A stretch of 64,000 nucleotides of DNA from CAWUKT01 sp963923035 (GCA_963923035.1 CAWUKT010000005.1:62001-126000), one strand, 5' to 3'; shown: positions 9,321-18,092, numbered from the stretch's first letter. Translations and numbers: made by a program. The notes: generated by a model not told the origin, from the sequence alone.

Positions 9321-10403
9321 TCAGACCTGGCGTCCCAGGTTCAACAGGTAGAGATCGGCCAGCACCAGCGCGGCCATCGCCTCGACGATGGGCACTGCCC
9401 GGGGCACCACGCAAGGATCGTGGCGGCCTTTCCCTTTCACCACCGTAGATTTTCCCTCCGCATCCACACTGTCCTGGTCCCGCATCAGCGTACTCGTAGG
9501 CTTGAACGCCACCCGAAACTCGATGTTTTCGCCGTTGCTGATACCGCCCTGAACGCCACCACTGTAATTCGTACGGGTCCGGATTCGGCCTTCGTCATCG
9601 GTATAGAACTGGTCGTTGTGGTCGGAGCCCTTCATGCGGGCGCCATTGAAGCCGGAGCCGATCTCGAAGCCTTTGACGGCATTGATGCCGAGCATGGCCG
9701 CGCCCAGGAGGGCGTGCAGCTTTCCGTAAATGGGCTCACCCAATCCGACCGGCACATTGGAGGCCCGACAGGCGACAATGCCGCCGAGGGAATCGCCCGC
9801 TTTGCGGGCGGCTTCGATGGCCGCCACCATCGCGTCGGCCTTTTCTTCGTCCGGACAACGGACAATTTTGGCGTTTTCCGTGGTCAGTTCCATTGCTTTG
9901 TCCCAGTACCGTTCCATCTCCACGGTTCCCACAGCTGCCACCCAGGCATCGATCTGAATCCCAAATTTCAGGGCCAGCAATTGCTTGGCGATACCGCCTC
10001 CGATGACCCGCGCGATGGTTTCCCGGGCGGAGGACCTCCCTCCTCCCCGGTGATCCCGCAAACCGTACTTTTTGAAGTAGGTATAGTCGGCGTGGGAAGG
10101 GCGGAATTTCTGTTCGATGTGGCTGTAATCCTTGGAGCGCTGGTCCTTGTTCCAGACCATGCACGCGATGGGCGCCCCGGTGGTGACGTTGTCGACGGTG
10201 CCGCTCAGGATTTCAAATTGGTCCGGCTCTTTCCGTTGGGTGGTGATGCGCGATTGGCCGGGACGGCGGCGCTCCAAATCCTCCTGGATGGCGTTCAGGT
10301 CGAGGGCGAGTCCGGCGGGGCAGCCATCGACCACGACTCCGATCCCACGTCCGTGGGATTCTCCAAAGGACGTTATCCGAAAAATCTGACCAAATGTATT
10401 CAT
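9321..10403 (-). CDS. aroC: Chorismate synthase
   Basis: 360 residues, normal length. Converts 5-enolpyruvylshikimate-3-phosphate to chorismate, the last common step of aromatic amino-acid synthesis, using reduced FMN. Signatures: TSFGESHGRGIGVVVDGCPAG at the N-terminus, KFRPSHADYTYFKKYG, and GGGRSSARETIARVIGG. Its ATG is 6 bp downstream of the mlaD-like gene, so it is probably the last gene of a PGI/PMI-mlaD-aroC run. Confidence 0.96.
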   Translation of the reverse strand: MNTFGQIFRITSFGESHGRGIGVVVDGCPAGLALDLNAIQEDLERRRPGQSRITTQRKEPDQFEILSGTVDNVTTGAPIACMVWNKDQRSKDYSHIEQKFRPSHADYTYFKKYGLRDHRGGGRSSARETIARVIGGGIAKQLLALKFGIQIDAWVAAVGTVEMERYWDKAMELTTENAKIVRCPDEEKADAMVAAIEAARKAGDSLGGIVACRASNVPVGLGEPIYGKLHALLGAAMLGINAVKGFEIGSGFNGARMKGSDHNDQFYTDDEGRIRTRTNYSGGVQGGISNGENIEFRVAFKPTSTLMRDQDSVDAEGKSTVVKGKGRHDPCVVPRAVPIVEAMAALVLADLYLLNLGRQV

Positions 10404-10409
10404 GGAATT

Positions 10410-11399
10410 TTATTCTTCGCCTTCTACTTCGTCGGGAAATATCCGTTGTTTCTTGCTCAGGGACATCCGAACGTGGATTTTCTTGGTCCGGAGATGTTCC
10501 AAAGTCTCATTGAGGTTGTCGAGGGTGAATTCAAAATCCTCGGCCAGGGCTTCATCGTACAGAATCTTGCCGGCGAGGGTATTTTGATTCTTCATTTGCT
10601 TGGTCAGGTCGCTCAACACTTCGACCATTTCTTCCGCATCGTCCAGCAACCCACCAATCTGATCCAAGGTCTGGTCAATGGAGGGGAGCGTTTTTTCACT
10701 CACCTTATCCGCCAAATCCCCAAACGAGGTCAGGGTCTTGTCGGCATTGTCCGCCAGGTCGTTGATTCGGGCCAGGCTCTTGTCAATGTCGGCGACCAAT
10801 TGCTTTTGCTCGACGTCAGTGAGGATTGAATTCAGGTGGTCGGCGCTTTCATTGACATTTCTCAGCAAGCCTCCTGTATCTACCGAATCGATTTCTTCCG
10901 CCACCCGGGCAAATGATTCTGCAATCTGACTGATGTTGTCGACGATTTTGTCCACCTCGTCCGCATCGAATTTGTCCAGAAACTCACCGGCTTTGGCGAA
11001 TGCAGAGGAAAAATCAAGGGAAGTCGTCCCGTTAATCAGCGAACCAGCGGGCAGGGCTTCATTGGAAAGGCCGGGGGTAAATGCCACGAGCTTCCCTCCC
11101 ATCAATTCCTTGACCCGAATCTCTGCCGCCGCATCTCTCCGCACCTGAATATCGTCCTTGAGGTTGATCTGAACGATGGCGCCCCGATTTTCGAGGGTGA
11201 TCGACTCGACATTGCCGGAAGGGTAACCAAAAACGGTGACGGGATCGCCTTCTTTGAGGCCGCTGACGTCCTGAAAGATGATCTGGTAGGTGGTTCGGTT
11301 GGCGGAAAAGAAATGCAAACTCCTCGACCATGCGATGGCAAGGTAAAGGAGAATAAGTCCACCCAGGACCGTGAGCCCTATTTTGATCTCTTTCTTCAT
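10410..11399 (-). CDS. MlaD/MCE-family lipid-transport substrate-binding protein
   Basis: 329 residues: one N-terminal membrane anchor (about 7-25), an MCE domain (about 38-118; FQDVSGLKEGDPVTVFGYPSGNVESI), then a long amphipathic helical region of coiled-coil type (about 130-310). Such proteins are periplasmic and pass phospholipids between inner and outer membrane with an MlaE/MlaF ABC transporter. No mlaE or mlaF is in the window, so the partners must be elsewhere. Follows the PGI/PMI gene by 36 bp, with a strong hairpin between them. Confidence 0.85.
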   Translation of the reverse strand: MKKEIKIGLTVLGGLILLYLAIAWSRSLHFFSANRTTYQIIFQDVSGLKEGDPVTVFGYPSGNVESITLENRGAIVQINLKDDIQVRRDAAAEIRVKELMGGKLVAFTPGLSNEALPAGSLINGTTSLDFSSAFAKAGEFLDKFDADEVDKIVDNISQIAESFARVAEEIDSVDTGGLLRNVNESADHLNSILTDVEQKQLVADIDKSLARINDLADNADKTLTSFGDLADKVSEKTLPSIDQTLDQIGGLLDDAEEMVEVLSDLTKQMKNQNTLAGKILYDEALAEDFEFTLDNLNETLEHLRTKKIHVRMSLSKKQRIFPDEVEGEE

Positions 11400-11406
11400 G
11401 GAAATA

Positions 11407-11429
11407 CCGGGGAGCCGATGGCTCCCCGG
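11407..11429 (-). terminator. Strong hairpin between PGI/PMI and mlaD genes
   Basis: CCGGGGAGCC and GGCTCCCCGG form a perfect 10-bp stem with a 3-nt loop. There is no good T tract, so it may act as a partial terminator or an mRNA-stabilising 3' end, not a full stop. Confidence 0.55.
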
Positions 11430-11435
11430 AAGATA

Positions 11436-12419
11436 TTACTTATTGGCCAATTCTCCTTTGAGAAAGTCAATTACTTTCACCGGAGTGGGTTCTTCTTCGT
11501 TGAGGTAGGCGAGGTACAGGGATACCCAGTCACCGAGGTGCATGTAATAGAACAGCTGGCCGAGGTGGGATTCACCTTCGGGAGCGATTTCCAGTACAGT
11601 GTCGGCGTATTCGCTGAAAATCTCGCGGCAGATGTCCATGCGGATTTCCGTACGCTCGTGGTTGAGCTTGGAACGGAATACGATTACGACGCTGTCTTCC
11701 AGGAGGCCGGACGGGTTCTTCCAACCGACCAGCTCGTTGTGGTTCATCTCGGGGATGACGTGGTGGAAGGCAATGTGCTTGGAGTTTTCCTCGATCTGCT
11801 GGCGCCAACGGATCGCAACGGATTCGAAGTTGGGGGCGCTGTACAGGATAGGGATTTTGTTCTGAAGTTGCTGGGCAATGAACCGGGCATTCTCGTGGTC
11901 GCTGAAGCTGTCCACGAGCTGAAGGGCTTCGTTCAAATGCGGCTCAAAATCACCGATCAGCCCGAGGCCGCGGAGGGCGTACAGCTGCTGGGTGATGGAG
12001 AGGGCTGAGGCCGAGCGGGGCGGGAAGCCTCCGGGGATGACGATGTGGTCATATCCTTCTTTTTCGGCCCGTTCCTTGAGCTTGCCACCGGAAGTGATGC
12101 AGACCACTTTCGGGTTGGAAGGCAGGGCAGCTTCCAACATGGCCAGAGTTTCTTCGGTATTGCCGGAGTAGGAGCTGGCGATGAGGAGGGTGTGCTCCGA
12201 GACATAGGCCGGGACGGTATAGTCCCGCACGATCTCATAGGGGACTGACAGCTGGTCAGCCACATAATTCTTGATGATCTCGCCACCAAATGCGGAGCCA
12301 CCCAGGCCGATGACCAGCACGTTGCGGATTTCTTTTTCCGGAGCGGTCAGTTGTGCTGCCTGGCCTATTTCGATTGCTGTGCGCATCTGATCGCCAAAGC
12401 CTTTGATCAATTCTTCCAT
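11436..12419 (-). CDS. Bifunctional phosphoglucose/phosphomannose isomerase
   Basis: 327 residues from the ATG at 12419, preferred to a GTG 60 bp upstream because homologues begin with a similar MEELIKGF-like segment. Two SIS domains are seen: GLGGSAFGGEIIKNYV and SSYSGNTEETLAML in the first, and MNHNELVGW in the second, which supplies active-site residues in this family. It interconverts glucose-6-P or mannose-6-P with fructose-6-P, linking glycolysis to mannose-containing glycans. First gene of a minus-strand run with mlaD and aroC. Confidence 0.9.
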   Translation of the reverse strand: MEELIKGFGDQMRTAIEIGQAAQLTAPEKEIRNVLVIGLGGSAFGGEIIKNYVADQLSVPYEIVRDYTVPAYVSEHTLLIASSYSGNTEETLAMLEAALPSNPKVVCITSGGKLKERAEKEGYDHIVIPGGFPPRSASALSITQQLYALRGLGLIGDFEPHLNEALQLVDSFSDHENARFIAQQLQNKIPILYSAPNFESVAIRWRQQIEENSKHIAFHHVIPEMNHNELVGWKNPSGLLEDSVVIVFRSKLNHERTEIRMDICREIFSEYADTVLEIAPEGESHLGQLFYYMHLGDWVSLYLAYLNEEEPTPVKVIDFLKGELANK

Positions 12420-12635
12420 TTTCCTGATTACAAATGATTTTGGAGTATAGATTAGCTTATCCGGGGCGGAAATTAACACAAGAGTATCCCAAAGCCAAAT
12501 TCAATCCGGTCATTTCAGGGAAAGAAAAACGCCGCAAAAATTTATCCCGAAACTTCGAATATTTTTGATTTCAATATTTTTTACGTTCTCAAAATAGATT
12601 ACATTTGAATTATTCATTAAGGGAGTAAAAAATGG

Positions 12636-12670
12636 TCATTTAGAAACCGTGAATCTCTGGACCTAAATGA
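12636..12670. promoter_or_regulatory. Inverted repeat upstream of the MarR gene
   Basis: TCATTTAG (12636-12643) and CTAAATGA (12663-12670) are perfect inverted 8-bp arms, 19 bp apart, 64 bp before the marR-type start codon and downstream of the -7-like boxes TATTTTTG (12560-12567) and TACATTTG (12600-12607). MarR proteins commonly repress their own promoter through such sites; the role here is inference. Confidence 0.4.
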
Positions 12671-12733
12671 TTGATTTACAAATGGAAGCGACAATAATTT
12701 TGCCTTCGTTTGTCCTTCAGAGAAACTATAACA

Positions 12734-13201
12734 ATGGTCATGAGTAATATTGCCCAAGAAGACCTGCAACTTGAAAAACTCGAACAAAGCCTGATTGCGC
12801 TGCGCGATGTTTTTCGCAAACACCAACGCTTCATCAAGGACAATTTCAAGATTTCCGAACTTGAGATGGAAATCCTTCAGTTTGTGGCCCTGAATGGCCG
12901 CAAGAAAATGAAGGACATTGGCGAGGCCTTCAATATCAAGCTCAGCACCCTTACCAGCATTGTCGATAAAATCGAGCGGCAGAAGTTTGTCCGCCGGATC
13001 AACAGCAAAGAAGACCGCCGCGCGGTCTACCTGGACCTTACCCCCAAGGGCAAGCGCCTTTACGAAAAGTACAGCCACTATATTCACGTCATGGCCCTGC
13101 TCATGAAGCGGACCATCAGCCGGGAGAACTTTGGCCCGTTTGTGGAAGAATTGCAGAAAATCACCCAAATGACCAATCAACTCGGCCAGTCCGAGGAATA
13201 A
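12734..13201 (+). CDS. MarR-family transcriptional regulator
   Basis: 155 residues from ATG 12734 (12740 is also possible; a TTG further up is unlikely). A winged helix-turn-helix is visible at about 40-110: LQFVALNGRKKMKDIGEAF, then LTSIVDKIERQKFVRRI and SKEDRRAVYLDLTPKG, the wing motif of MarR proteins. It should bind DNA as a dimer and respond to a small ligand. The methyltransferase begins 3 bp after its stop, so it heads a three-gene operon. An inverted repeat upstream may be its operator. Confidence 0.88.
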   Translation: MVMSNIAQEDLQLEKLEQSLIALRDVFRKHQRFIKDNFKISELEMEILQFVALNGRKKMKDIGEAFNIKLSTLTSIVDKIERQKFVRRINSKEDRRAVYLDLTPKGKRLYEKYSHYIHVMALLMKRTISRENFGPFVEELQKITQMTNQLGQSEE

Positions 13202-13204
13202 TCC

Positions 13205-13969
13205 ATGGCTGCCCCCGATTCCCAACCTTGGTTTGCGTCCTGGTTCGATTCCCCCTACTACCCCATTCTGTACCAGCACCGTGATCTTGCCGAAGCCGAC
13301 CGCTTCGTAGGTAAGTTGTTGGACGCCCTTGCCCCGGCGGCAGGGAGTTACTTCCTGGACCTGGCCTGTGGCCGGGGACGCCACGCCCAGACGATTCACC
13401 GGGCTGGATTCCGGGTCATGGGGACCGACCTCTCCCCCGCTTCCATTGCGGATGCGCGGAAAGCGGCGGGCGAAGGACTTCAGTTTGAAGTGGCAGACAT
13501 GCGGGACCCATTTCCCGACACCTTTGACTATATCTTCAACCTGTTCACGAGCTTCGGCTACTTCGAAGACTCGAACGATAACCTCAAGGTCCTCGCCAAT
13601 GTCCACCGGGCCTTGCGGCCGGGCGGAACCCTGGTCCTGGATTACCTGAATGCCCACAAGGTCCAACGGGACCTGATGGCAGCCGAAACCAAGGGATTGG
13701 ATGGCATCACCTTCGAGATTCAACGGAGCATTCAGGGCGAGGATCAAATCCCGTTGATCGTGAAGGACATTGAGGTGATTGACGGAGAACAACGCTTCCA
13801 GTTTCAGGAGCGGGTCCAGGCCATCTCGGCCCCTGACTTTGAGCGCCTGCTGGAGCAGGCGGGTTTGCAGGTCGTAGATCGCTGGGGCGATTACGATGGC
13901 CACGCCTTTGACAAGGAAAGCAGCCCCCGGCTCATCCACTTCTGCCAACGAAAGGAGCGCCCCGCATGA
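13205..13969 (+). CDS. Class I SAM-dependent methyltransferase
   Basis: 254 residues with a Rossmann-type methyltransferase core. Motif I is FLDLACGRGRHA (about residues 50-61), the acidic end of strand 2 is VMGTDLSP, motif II is FDYIFNLFTSFGYF and motif III is ALRPGGTLVLDYLN. No membrane segment. The substrate is not evident. The next gene starts inside its stop codon (ATGA), showing translational coupling in the MarR operon. Confidence 0.85.
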   Translation: MAAPDSQPWFASWFDSPYYPILYQHRDLAEADRFVGKLLDALAPAAGSYFLDLACGRGRHAQTIHRAGFRVMGTDLSPASIADARKAAGEGLQFEVADMRDPFPDTFDYIFNLFTSFGYFEDSNDNLKVLANVHRALRPGGTLVLDYLNAHKVQRDLMAAETKGLDGITFEIQRSIQGEDQIPLIVKDIEVIDGEQRFQFQERVQAISAPDFERLLEQAGLQVVDRWGDYDGHAFDKESSPRLIHFCQRKERPA

Positions 13970-14556
13970 GATGGAGCATCCTGGAATCCATTTTCCTGGC
14001 CGACCAACAACTCTTCAATTGGTTTCACCGGAACTATGTGGGCTCCTGGACCGGCGATTTCCTCGTATACCTCGCCAATCCATTCTTCTGGACGCCCCTC
14101 TGGGCATTTCTCGCCATTTACATCGTCCTGAACCGCACCAAGCGATCCGGATGGTACCTGTTTTTCGGGTTTGGCACCTATGTCGTGACCTACCAGGCCG
14201 CCTACGTCCTGAGCGTCCTCATAGGTCGGATGCCGCCTTATTTTGACGTTTACCAGGCGCGGGGTTTTGAACTGGCCGCCTACTCTTTCCCCTATTTCCC
14301 CAGTATGCCCGACTGGGCCTCGGCCTCTTTGTATGCCACCATTGCGTATGCGGCGGGGATGGGCAAGACCCTGGGGTACAAATTGCCCCGTCCGGTATGG
14401 TGGATATTGGCGATCTTTTTCCTGGCGCGGGTGGTTCCGGGCTTTGCCTATCCACTCGATGTGGCCCTGGGGTATCTGCTGGGAGCCGCGATGGCCTTCT
14501 TATTTGTCAAATTGGCCCAGAATCTGCCCCTGGTCATGGGTTGGCAGAGTGAATAG
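13966..14556 (+). CDS. PAP2-fold membrane protein lacking catalytic histidines
   Basis: 196 residues with about five to six membrane helices, arranged like PAP2 lipid phosphatases (dedicated to dephosphorylating lipid phosphates at the membrane). The motif positions can be aligned, but the key residues are gone: GRMPPYF stands for KxxxxxxRP, PSMPDWASA (112-120) for PSGHA, and ARVVPGFAYPLD (154-165) for SRxxxGxHxxxD. Arg155 and Asp165 remain; both catalytic His are replaced. It is therefore likely inactive as a phosphatase and may bind lipid or act as a scaffold. Overlaps the methyltransferase by 4 bp. Confidence 0.75.
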   Translation: MRWSILESIFLADQQLFNWFHRNYVGSWTGDFLVYLANPFFWTPLWAFLAIYIVLNRTKRSGWYLFFGFGTYVVTYQAAYVLSVLIGRMPPYFDVYQARGFELAAYSFPYFPSMPDWASASLYATIAYAAGMGKTLGYKLPRPVWWILAIFFLARVVPGFAYPLDVALGYLLGAAMAFLFVKLAQNLPLVMGWQSE

Positions 14557-14649
14557 CCTTCGCACGACGCCTTTTTCTTTCCCCTTCTCCCCTTTCCTGC
14601 CTTCATTTTCCTGCTTAAATTGCCGCCAACATTGAAATCGTATCTCAAT

Positions 14650-15429
14650 ATGGAATTCGAATACATTATCGTAGAGCAACAGGTCCGGGAAGGTGTTTCC
14701 CTGATCAAATTGAATCGGCCGAAGGAACTGAACGCGTTGTGTTTGGAGCTGATGGAAGAAATGGTGCAGGCGTTTAAGGCTCTGGACGATGACCGCGAAA
14801 CGAGGTGTATTGTGATCACGGGGAATGAGCGGGCGTTTGCGGCCGGGGCCGATATCAAGCAAATGGCGGGGAAAACCGCGATTGATATGCACCGGATCGA
14901 TCAGTTCAGCATGTGGGATTCGATCAAGAAGACCAAGACGCCGGTGATTGCCGCGGTCAGTGGCTTTGCTCTGGGGGGCGGATGTGAATTGACGATGCTG
15001 TGCGACATGATTGTGGCGAGCGAAACGGCAAAGTTTGGGCAACCTGAGATTAAGATCGGGGTGATGCCGGGCGCGGGGGGTACCCAGCGTTTGACCCGGG
15101 CCGTGGGCAAGGCACGGGCCATGGAGATGGTCCTGACAGGACGCTTCATTTCGGCCCAGGAGGCCTACGAGGCCGGACTGATCAACAAGGTCGTTCCGCC
15201 AGAACTGTACCTGGACGAGGCGTATGACCTGGCCAGCCAGGTTGCTTCCATGCCTCCCCTGGCCACCCAGATGGCCAAAGAGGCGGTTCTGAAAGCCTTT
15301 GACACGACCTTGGACGATGGCCTCCTGTTTGAACGCAAGAACTTCTACCTCCTGTTTGCCACTGAGGACCAGAAAGAAGGAATGAAAGCCTTCGTGGAGA
15401 AGCGCAAGCCCAACTGGAAGGGAGAGTAA
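14650..15429 (+). CDS. Enoyl-CoA hydratase/isomerase family protein
   Basis: 259 residues from ATG 14650 (the upstream TTG is not needed; family length fits). Crotonase signatures: AFAAGADIKQM (oxyanion hole and CoA pocket), VSGFALGGGCELTMLCD with one catalytic Glu, and GVMPGAGGTQRLTRAVG with the other. Both glutamates are kept, so hydration of 2-enoyl-CoA, as in fatty-acid oxidation, is likely. It stands alone, 93 bp after the PAP2 gene. Confidence 0.9.
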   Translation: MEFEYIIVEQQVREGVSLIKLNRPKELNALCLELMEEMVQAFKALDDDRETRCIVITGNERAFAAGADIKQMAGKTAIDMHRIDQFSMWDSIKKTKTPVIAAVSGFALGGGCELTMLCDMIVASETAKFGQPEIKIGVMPGAGGTQRLTRAVGKARAMEMVLTGRFISAQEAYEAGLINKVVPPELYLDEAYDLASQVASMPPLATQMAKEAVLKAFDTTLDDGLLFERKNFYLLFATEDQKEGMKAFVEKRKPNWKGE

Positions 15430-15787
15430 CGCCTGGCCCCTTAAAAAATCAGGGCAAGGACCAGAGACAATAGTCCTATTTTTCTTTCATTCGCCCTGTG
15501 TAAAACGGTCATTTTCAATTGTAAGGCCATCCCAAAAACCGATTTTAGCGCAATATTTTCAACATCCTGACGCTTCAAGTCAGAATGAATCCGCCCAAAT
15601 ACAGGGTCCAGATGTAAAAAATATTCTAAAAAACGCCCATTCTGTTCTTGCGTAATCAACTGAAATTCAAAATAATAGCTGTTTTCCACATTGAAACACG
15701 CAAAATATTATTATGAAAATCACCCCTCAAATCATATATTTGATTTTGAAGTAATCGCTCAGCACGTTTATAACGGTACATTCTTTT
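15430..15787. other. Intergenic region without a convincing gene
   Basis: 358 bp, AT-rich toward the right. A -7-like box TATATTTG at 15735-15742 may serve the receiver gene, but I see no matching -33 box. A minus-strand open frame of 82 codons (15441-15689) begins only at GTG and resembles no protein. No hairpin of note. Confidence 0.5.
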
Positions 15788-16189
15788 ATGTCGTTGCAAT
15801 CGCAGTATGAATTAGTAATGTTGATAGATGAAGATCCGATTGACAATTTGATCAATCAGAAAATCATCGAGTCAAATAATTTCTCCGAAAAGGTTCAGGT
15901 CCACCAAACTGGAACAGAGGCATTGGATTACCTGCGTTCCAAGGAGGCAACACCGGCCGATCTTCCGGATCTCATTTTTCTGGACATCAACATGCCCATC
16001 ATGGACGGCTTTCAGTTTCTGGAAGAGTTCGAAAAGCTGGGCAAGGCGGCCCACGAAAAGTGCAAGATCATCATGCTCTCCTCCTCCATCAGTCCTCGTG
16101 ACATCGATCGGGCAGCATCGAACCGCTTCGTGAAGAAATACCTGAACAAGCCGCTGAACGCGCGCTACCTTCAGGCCATCACCATTTGA
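15788..16189 (+). CDS. Stand-alone response-regulator receiver protein
   Basis: 133 residues, a single CheY-like receiver without an output domain. It shows the acidic pair in LIDEDP (about 13-18), the phospho-acceptor Asp in FLDINMPIMDG, the Thr/Ser switch in IIMLSSS, and the Lys in LNKPLN. Such single-domain receivers relay phosphate in two-component pathways. No kinase is adjacent. A hairpin terminator follows 24 bp after its stop. Confidence 0.9.
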   Translation: MSLQSQYELVMLIDEDPIDNLINQKIIESNNFSEKVQVHQTGTEALDYLRSKEATPADLPDLIFLDINMPIMDGFQFLEEFEKLGKAAHEKCKIIMLSSSISPRDIDRAASNRFVKKYLNKPLNARYLQAITI

Positions 16190-16210
16190 TTATATTGGAA
16201 TTGAACAATA

Positions 16211-16237
16211 AAAAAGGCTGCCTCAGGCAGCCTTTTC
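16211..16237. terminator. Bidirectional intrinsic terminator
   Basis: AAGGCTGCC and GGCAGCCTT form a perfect 9-bp stem with a TCA loop (16214-16234). T runs flank it on both strands, so it can end both the receiver gene and the convergent gene at 16259. Confidence 0.88.
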
Positions 16238-16258
16238 TTATTTCAGGACGCTTGTAAA

Positions 16259-17704
16259 TCAAGCGTTGTTCTTCGGAAACAATGCGAACTCCAGATCGAG
16301 GTACGGCAGGAACGCGTACATCCCAACATTTCCTTCCCGGAAGATACTCAAGTGCTTTTCCACTTGCTGCACCCGCTTGGAGGTCCGGCCGCTCAAGCGG
16401 TTTGTCAGGACTTTGAGGAAGGCCTTTCCGTGGGGGTAATCCTGGAAATGGGTCTTTTTCATCTGACGCTGCAAGCTCAGGATCAGCTGGTTGGCCAGGT
16501 CCACTTCATCTTGTAGTACATAGGTGAAGGCGAGGAACATCTTCACTTCCGCATCCATGTGCGGGAACTTCCGCAGGTTGACCTTGTTGCGCAGGCGGTA
16601 GAGGATCCTGCTGGCGTTGTCGTAGTTGCGGGAATAGTAAGCGACGTAGGCCTGGAACATCGCGAAGTTGACGTAGGTCACGACGCGGTTGGGCTCCAGA
16701 TCGATCTTCTCGAGGTACTCGTCGTGGTCGGAGAATAGCTCATCCAGGTTGTTCTCCCGGAGGTGGCGCTCCAATTTGAAGAAGAGAATCTGGGAGCATT
16801 CCATCCCGAAATTGAAGCTGGTGAGCAGCTCCTCGATTTTGTAGTCGAGGATTTCGTAGTAGATCCGCTCCTGATCGGCCTTGCCCTGCCGCTTGAAGTA
16901 AGCGTAGCGCAGGAAGTCAAAGATGAGGTTGATGTTTTTGAACAGGATGTCTTCCTGGCCATTTTCCAGAATCTGGAAACAACGCTCAAAGGCTTCTTCC
17001 TGGGAGTCCATGATGTCGAGGACCCGCTCGGGCAGGTCGATGAACTGCCGGGCAAAGAGGTGAATGATCGATTTACAAATATAGATCCGCTGGGAATCGT
17101 AGAGATTGTTCAGGTTGTTGACCCGCTCAATGATCTTGATGAGTTCGTTGAAGTCGGTCTTCTTGCGACCGAGGTAGTAGCGGTCGTAGGCGCGGAAAAA
17201 TGCCATCACTGCTTCGATGGCCTTCTCGGTGGTCAAGTAAAAGGCGACCGCCTGGTTGTACAGCTTCTCGTATTCGGATCGGGTCTTCTCCTGGTTGTTG
17301 TGCATCATTTTCAGGCCCCGGTACACTACCATTAAGACGAGAGGATTGTCCATGTCCAGCATGGTCTTCTCTAGTTTTTTCAGGGTAGTGATGGAAATTT
17401 CGCGGGGGCTGTTAAAAATGAGGTCGTAAACCTTAAAGACTTTGTGAATCGCCTCCATTTTGGGATCCCCAAGACGGTTCAGCAGGAAACTCTCGACCTT
17501 TTGGTTGAGTCGGGACTTCAGGACATAAAATGCCGAAGCGGAGATGTCTTGCTTTTCCAGAAAATCCTCAACAGGATTGTCGCTTTCGCGAATAGTCTTG
17601 AGGAACAAGGCACTTTTATCAGCTTTGTTTGATGTAAGATTCTGGTAAATATCTCCAAACTCTTCTTCAGAGAGCTGTTTAATAATCTTGTATAGAGGAT
17701 CCAT
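16259..17704 (-). CDS. Helical-repeat cytosolic protein of unknown function
   Basis: 481 residues, predicted almost wholly helical, without signal peptide or membrane segment. Pairs of helices recur (FAMFQAYVAYYSRNYDNASRI, FLAFTYVLQDEVDLANQLIL), which suggests TPR-like repeats in the second half. Tyr, Phe, Arg and Lys are abundant. I do not recognise a named family; it resembles the conserved hypothetical helical proteins of Saprospiraceae-type genomes. A -7-like box TATTTTTG lies upstream on its strand (17773-17780). Confidence 0.8.
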   Translation of the reverse strand: MDPLYKIIKQLSEEEFGDIYQNLTSNKADKSALFLKTIRESDNPVEDFLEKQDISASAFYVLKSRLNQKVESFLLNRLGDPKMEAIHKVFKVYDLIFNSPREISITTLKKLEKTMLDMDNPLVLMVVYRGLKMMHNNQEKTRSEYEKLYNQAVAFYLTTEKAIEAVMAFFRAYDRYYLGRKKTDFNELIKIIERVNNLNNLYDSQRIYICKSIIHLFARQFIDLPERVLDIMDSQEEAFERCFQILENGQEDILFKNINLIFDFLRYAYFKRQGKADQERIYYEILDYKIEELLTSFNFGMECSQILFFKLERHLRENNLDELFSDHDEYLEKIDLEPNRVVTYVNFAMFQAYVAYYSRNYDNASRILYRLRNKVNLRKFPHMDAEVKMFLAFTYVLQDEVDLANQLILSLQRQMKKTHFQDYPHGKAFLKVLTNRLSGRTSKRVQQVEKHLSIFREGNVGMYAFLPYLDLEFALFPKNNA

Positions 17705-17876
17705 AAGTGGAGTAAATCCGAATAGTTTAGGTTAAGAGGCCTTTTAAATAGTTTAATTTTTCAACTAACACTCAAAAATAATCGAATTTTTCTATTCCAC
17801 TATACCCCTTCCTGAACTGTGAGCCCTATTTGTAAACAATTCCTCAACTTTTCATGTAAGGAATTAAATCCAAAAG

Positions 17877-17910
17877 TTTTTTGGAGAATTCTGGAAAAAC
17901 TTGATATTTG
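17877..17910 (+). promoter_or_regulatory. Candidate promoter with no downstream protein gene
   Basis: TTTTTTG (17877-17883) and GATATTTG (17903-17910) are separated by 19 bp, one mismatch from the Bacteroidota consensus TTTG-N19-TAnnTTTG. A transcript would begin near 17917. Confidence 0.45.
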
Positions 17911-17916
17911 TTATGA

Positions 17917-17996
17917 AGCATTTACAAAGTTTAGTTGGTTTGTTAGTTTAGTTAGTTGGTTGGCCTGTTCTTGCTAAAGAGAGCAGGCTCTTTTTT
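17917..17996 (+). ncRNA. Candidate small RNA of about 80 nt
   Basis: The interval runs from the predicted start of the promoter at 17877-17910 to the T tract of a terminator hairpin. It contains no sizeable open frame. Prediction from promoter plus terminator only; no known RNA family was recognised. Confidence 0.35.
17963..17996 (+). terminator. Intrinsic terminator
   Basis: GCCTGTTC (17963-17970) pairs with GAGCAGGC (17981-17988), one G.U pair, with a 10-nt loop, followed by a T-rich tract (TCTTTTTT). Confidence 0.75.
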
Positions 17997-18047
17997 GATA
18001 CTAACGAACTAGCAACATTTTTTTTCGTTCTTTTGAATTGATTGTGT

Positions 18048-18092
18048 TGCCGAAATTAGGTTCCCAGCCCAAGTTTCGGCACATTTTTTTTT
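18048..18092 (+). terminator. Second intrinsic terminator-like hairpin
   Basis: TGCCGAAA (18048-18055) and TTTCGGCA (18074-18081) pair perfectly across an 18-nt loop; a nine-T tract follows (18084-18092). It would stop plus-strand transcripts entering the mazG 3' end. Confidence 0.6.

Noticed and set aside
15441..15689. 82-codon minus-strand frame between enoyl-CoA hydratase and receiver genes
   Set aside because: Starts only at GTG, matches nothing, and lies in AT-rich spacer; too weak to call.
17913..17951. Twelve-codon frame before the terminator at 17963, like a leader peptide
   Set aside because: No biosynthetic gene follows on that strand, and the predicted transcript start is past its ATG.
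17937..17962. Short TTAG/TTGG repeats resembling an array
   Set aside because: Units are irregular and few, with no spacers; not a CRISPR or satellite.
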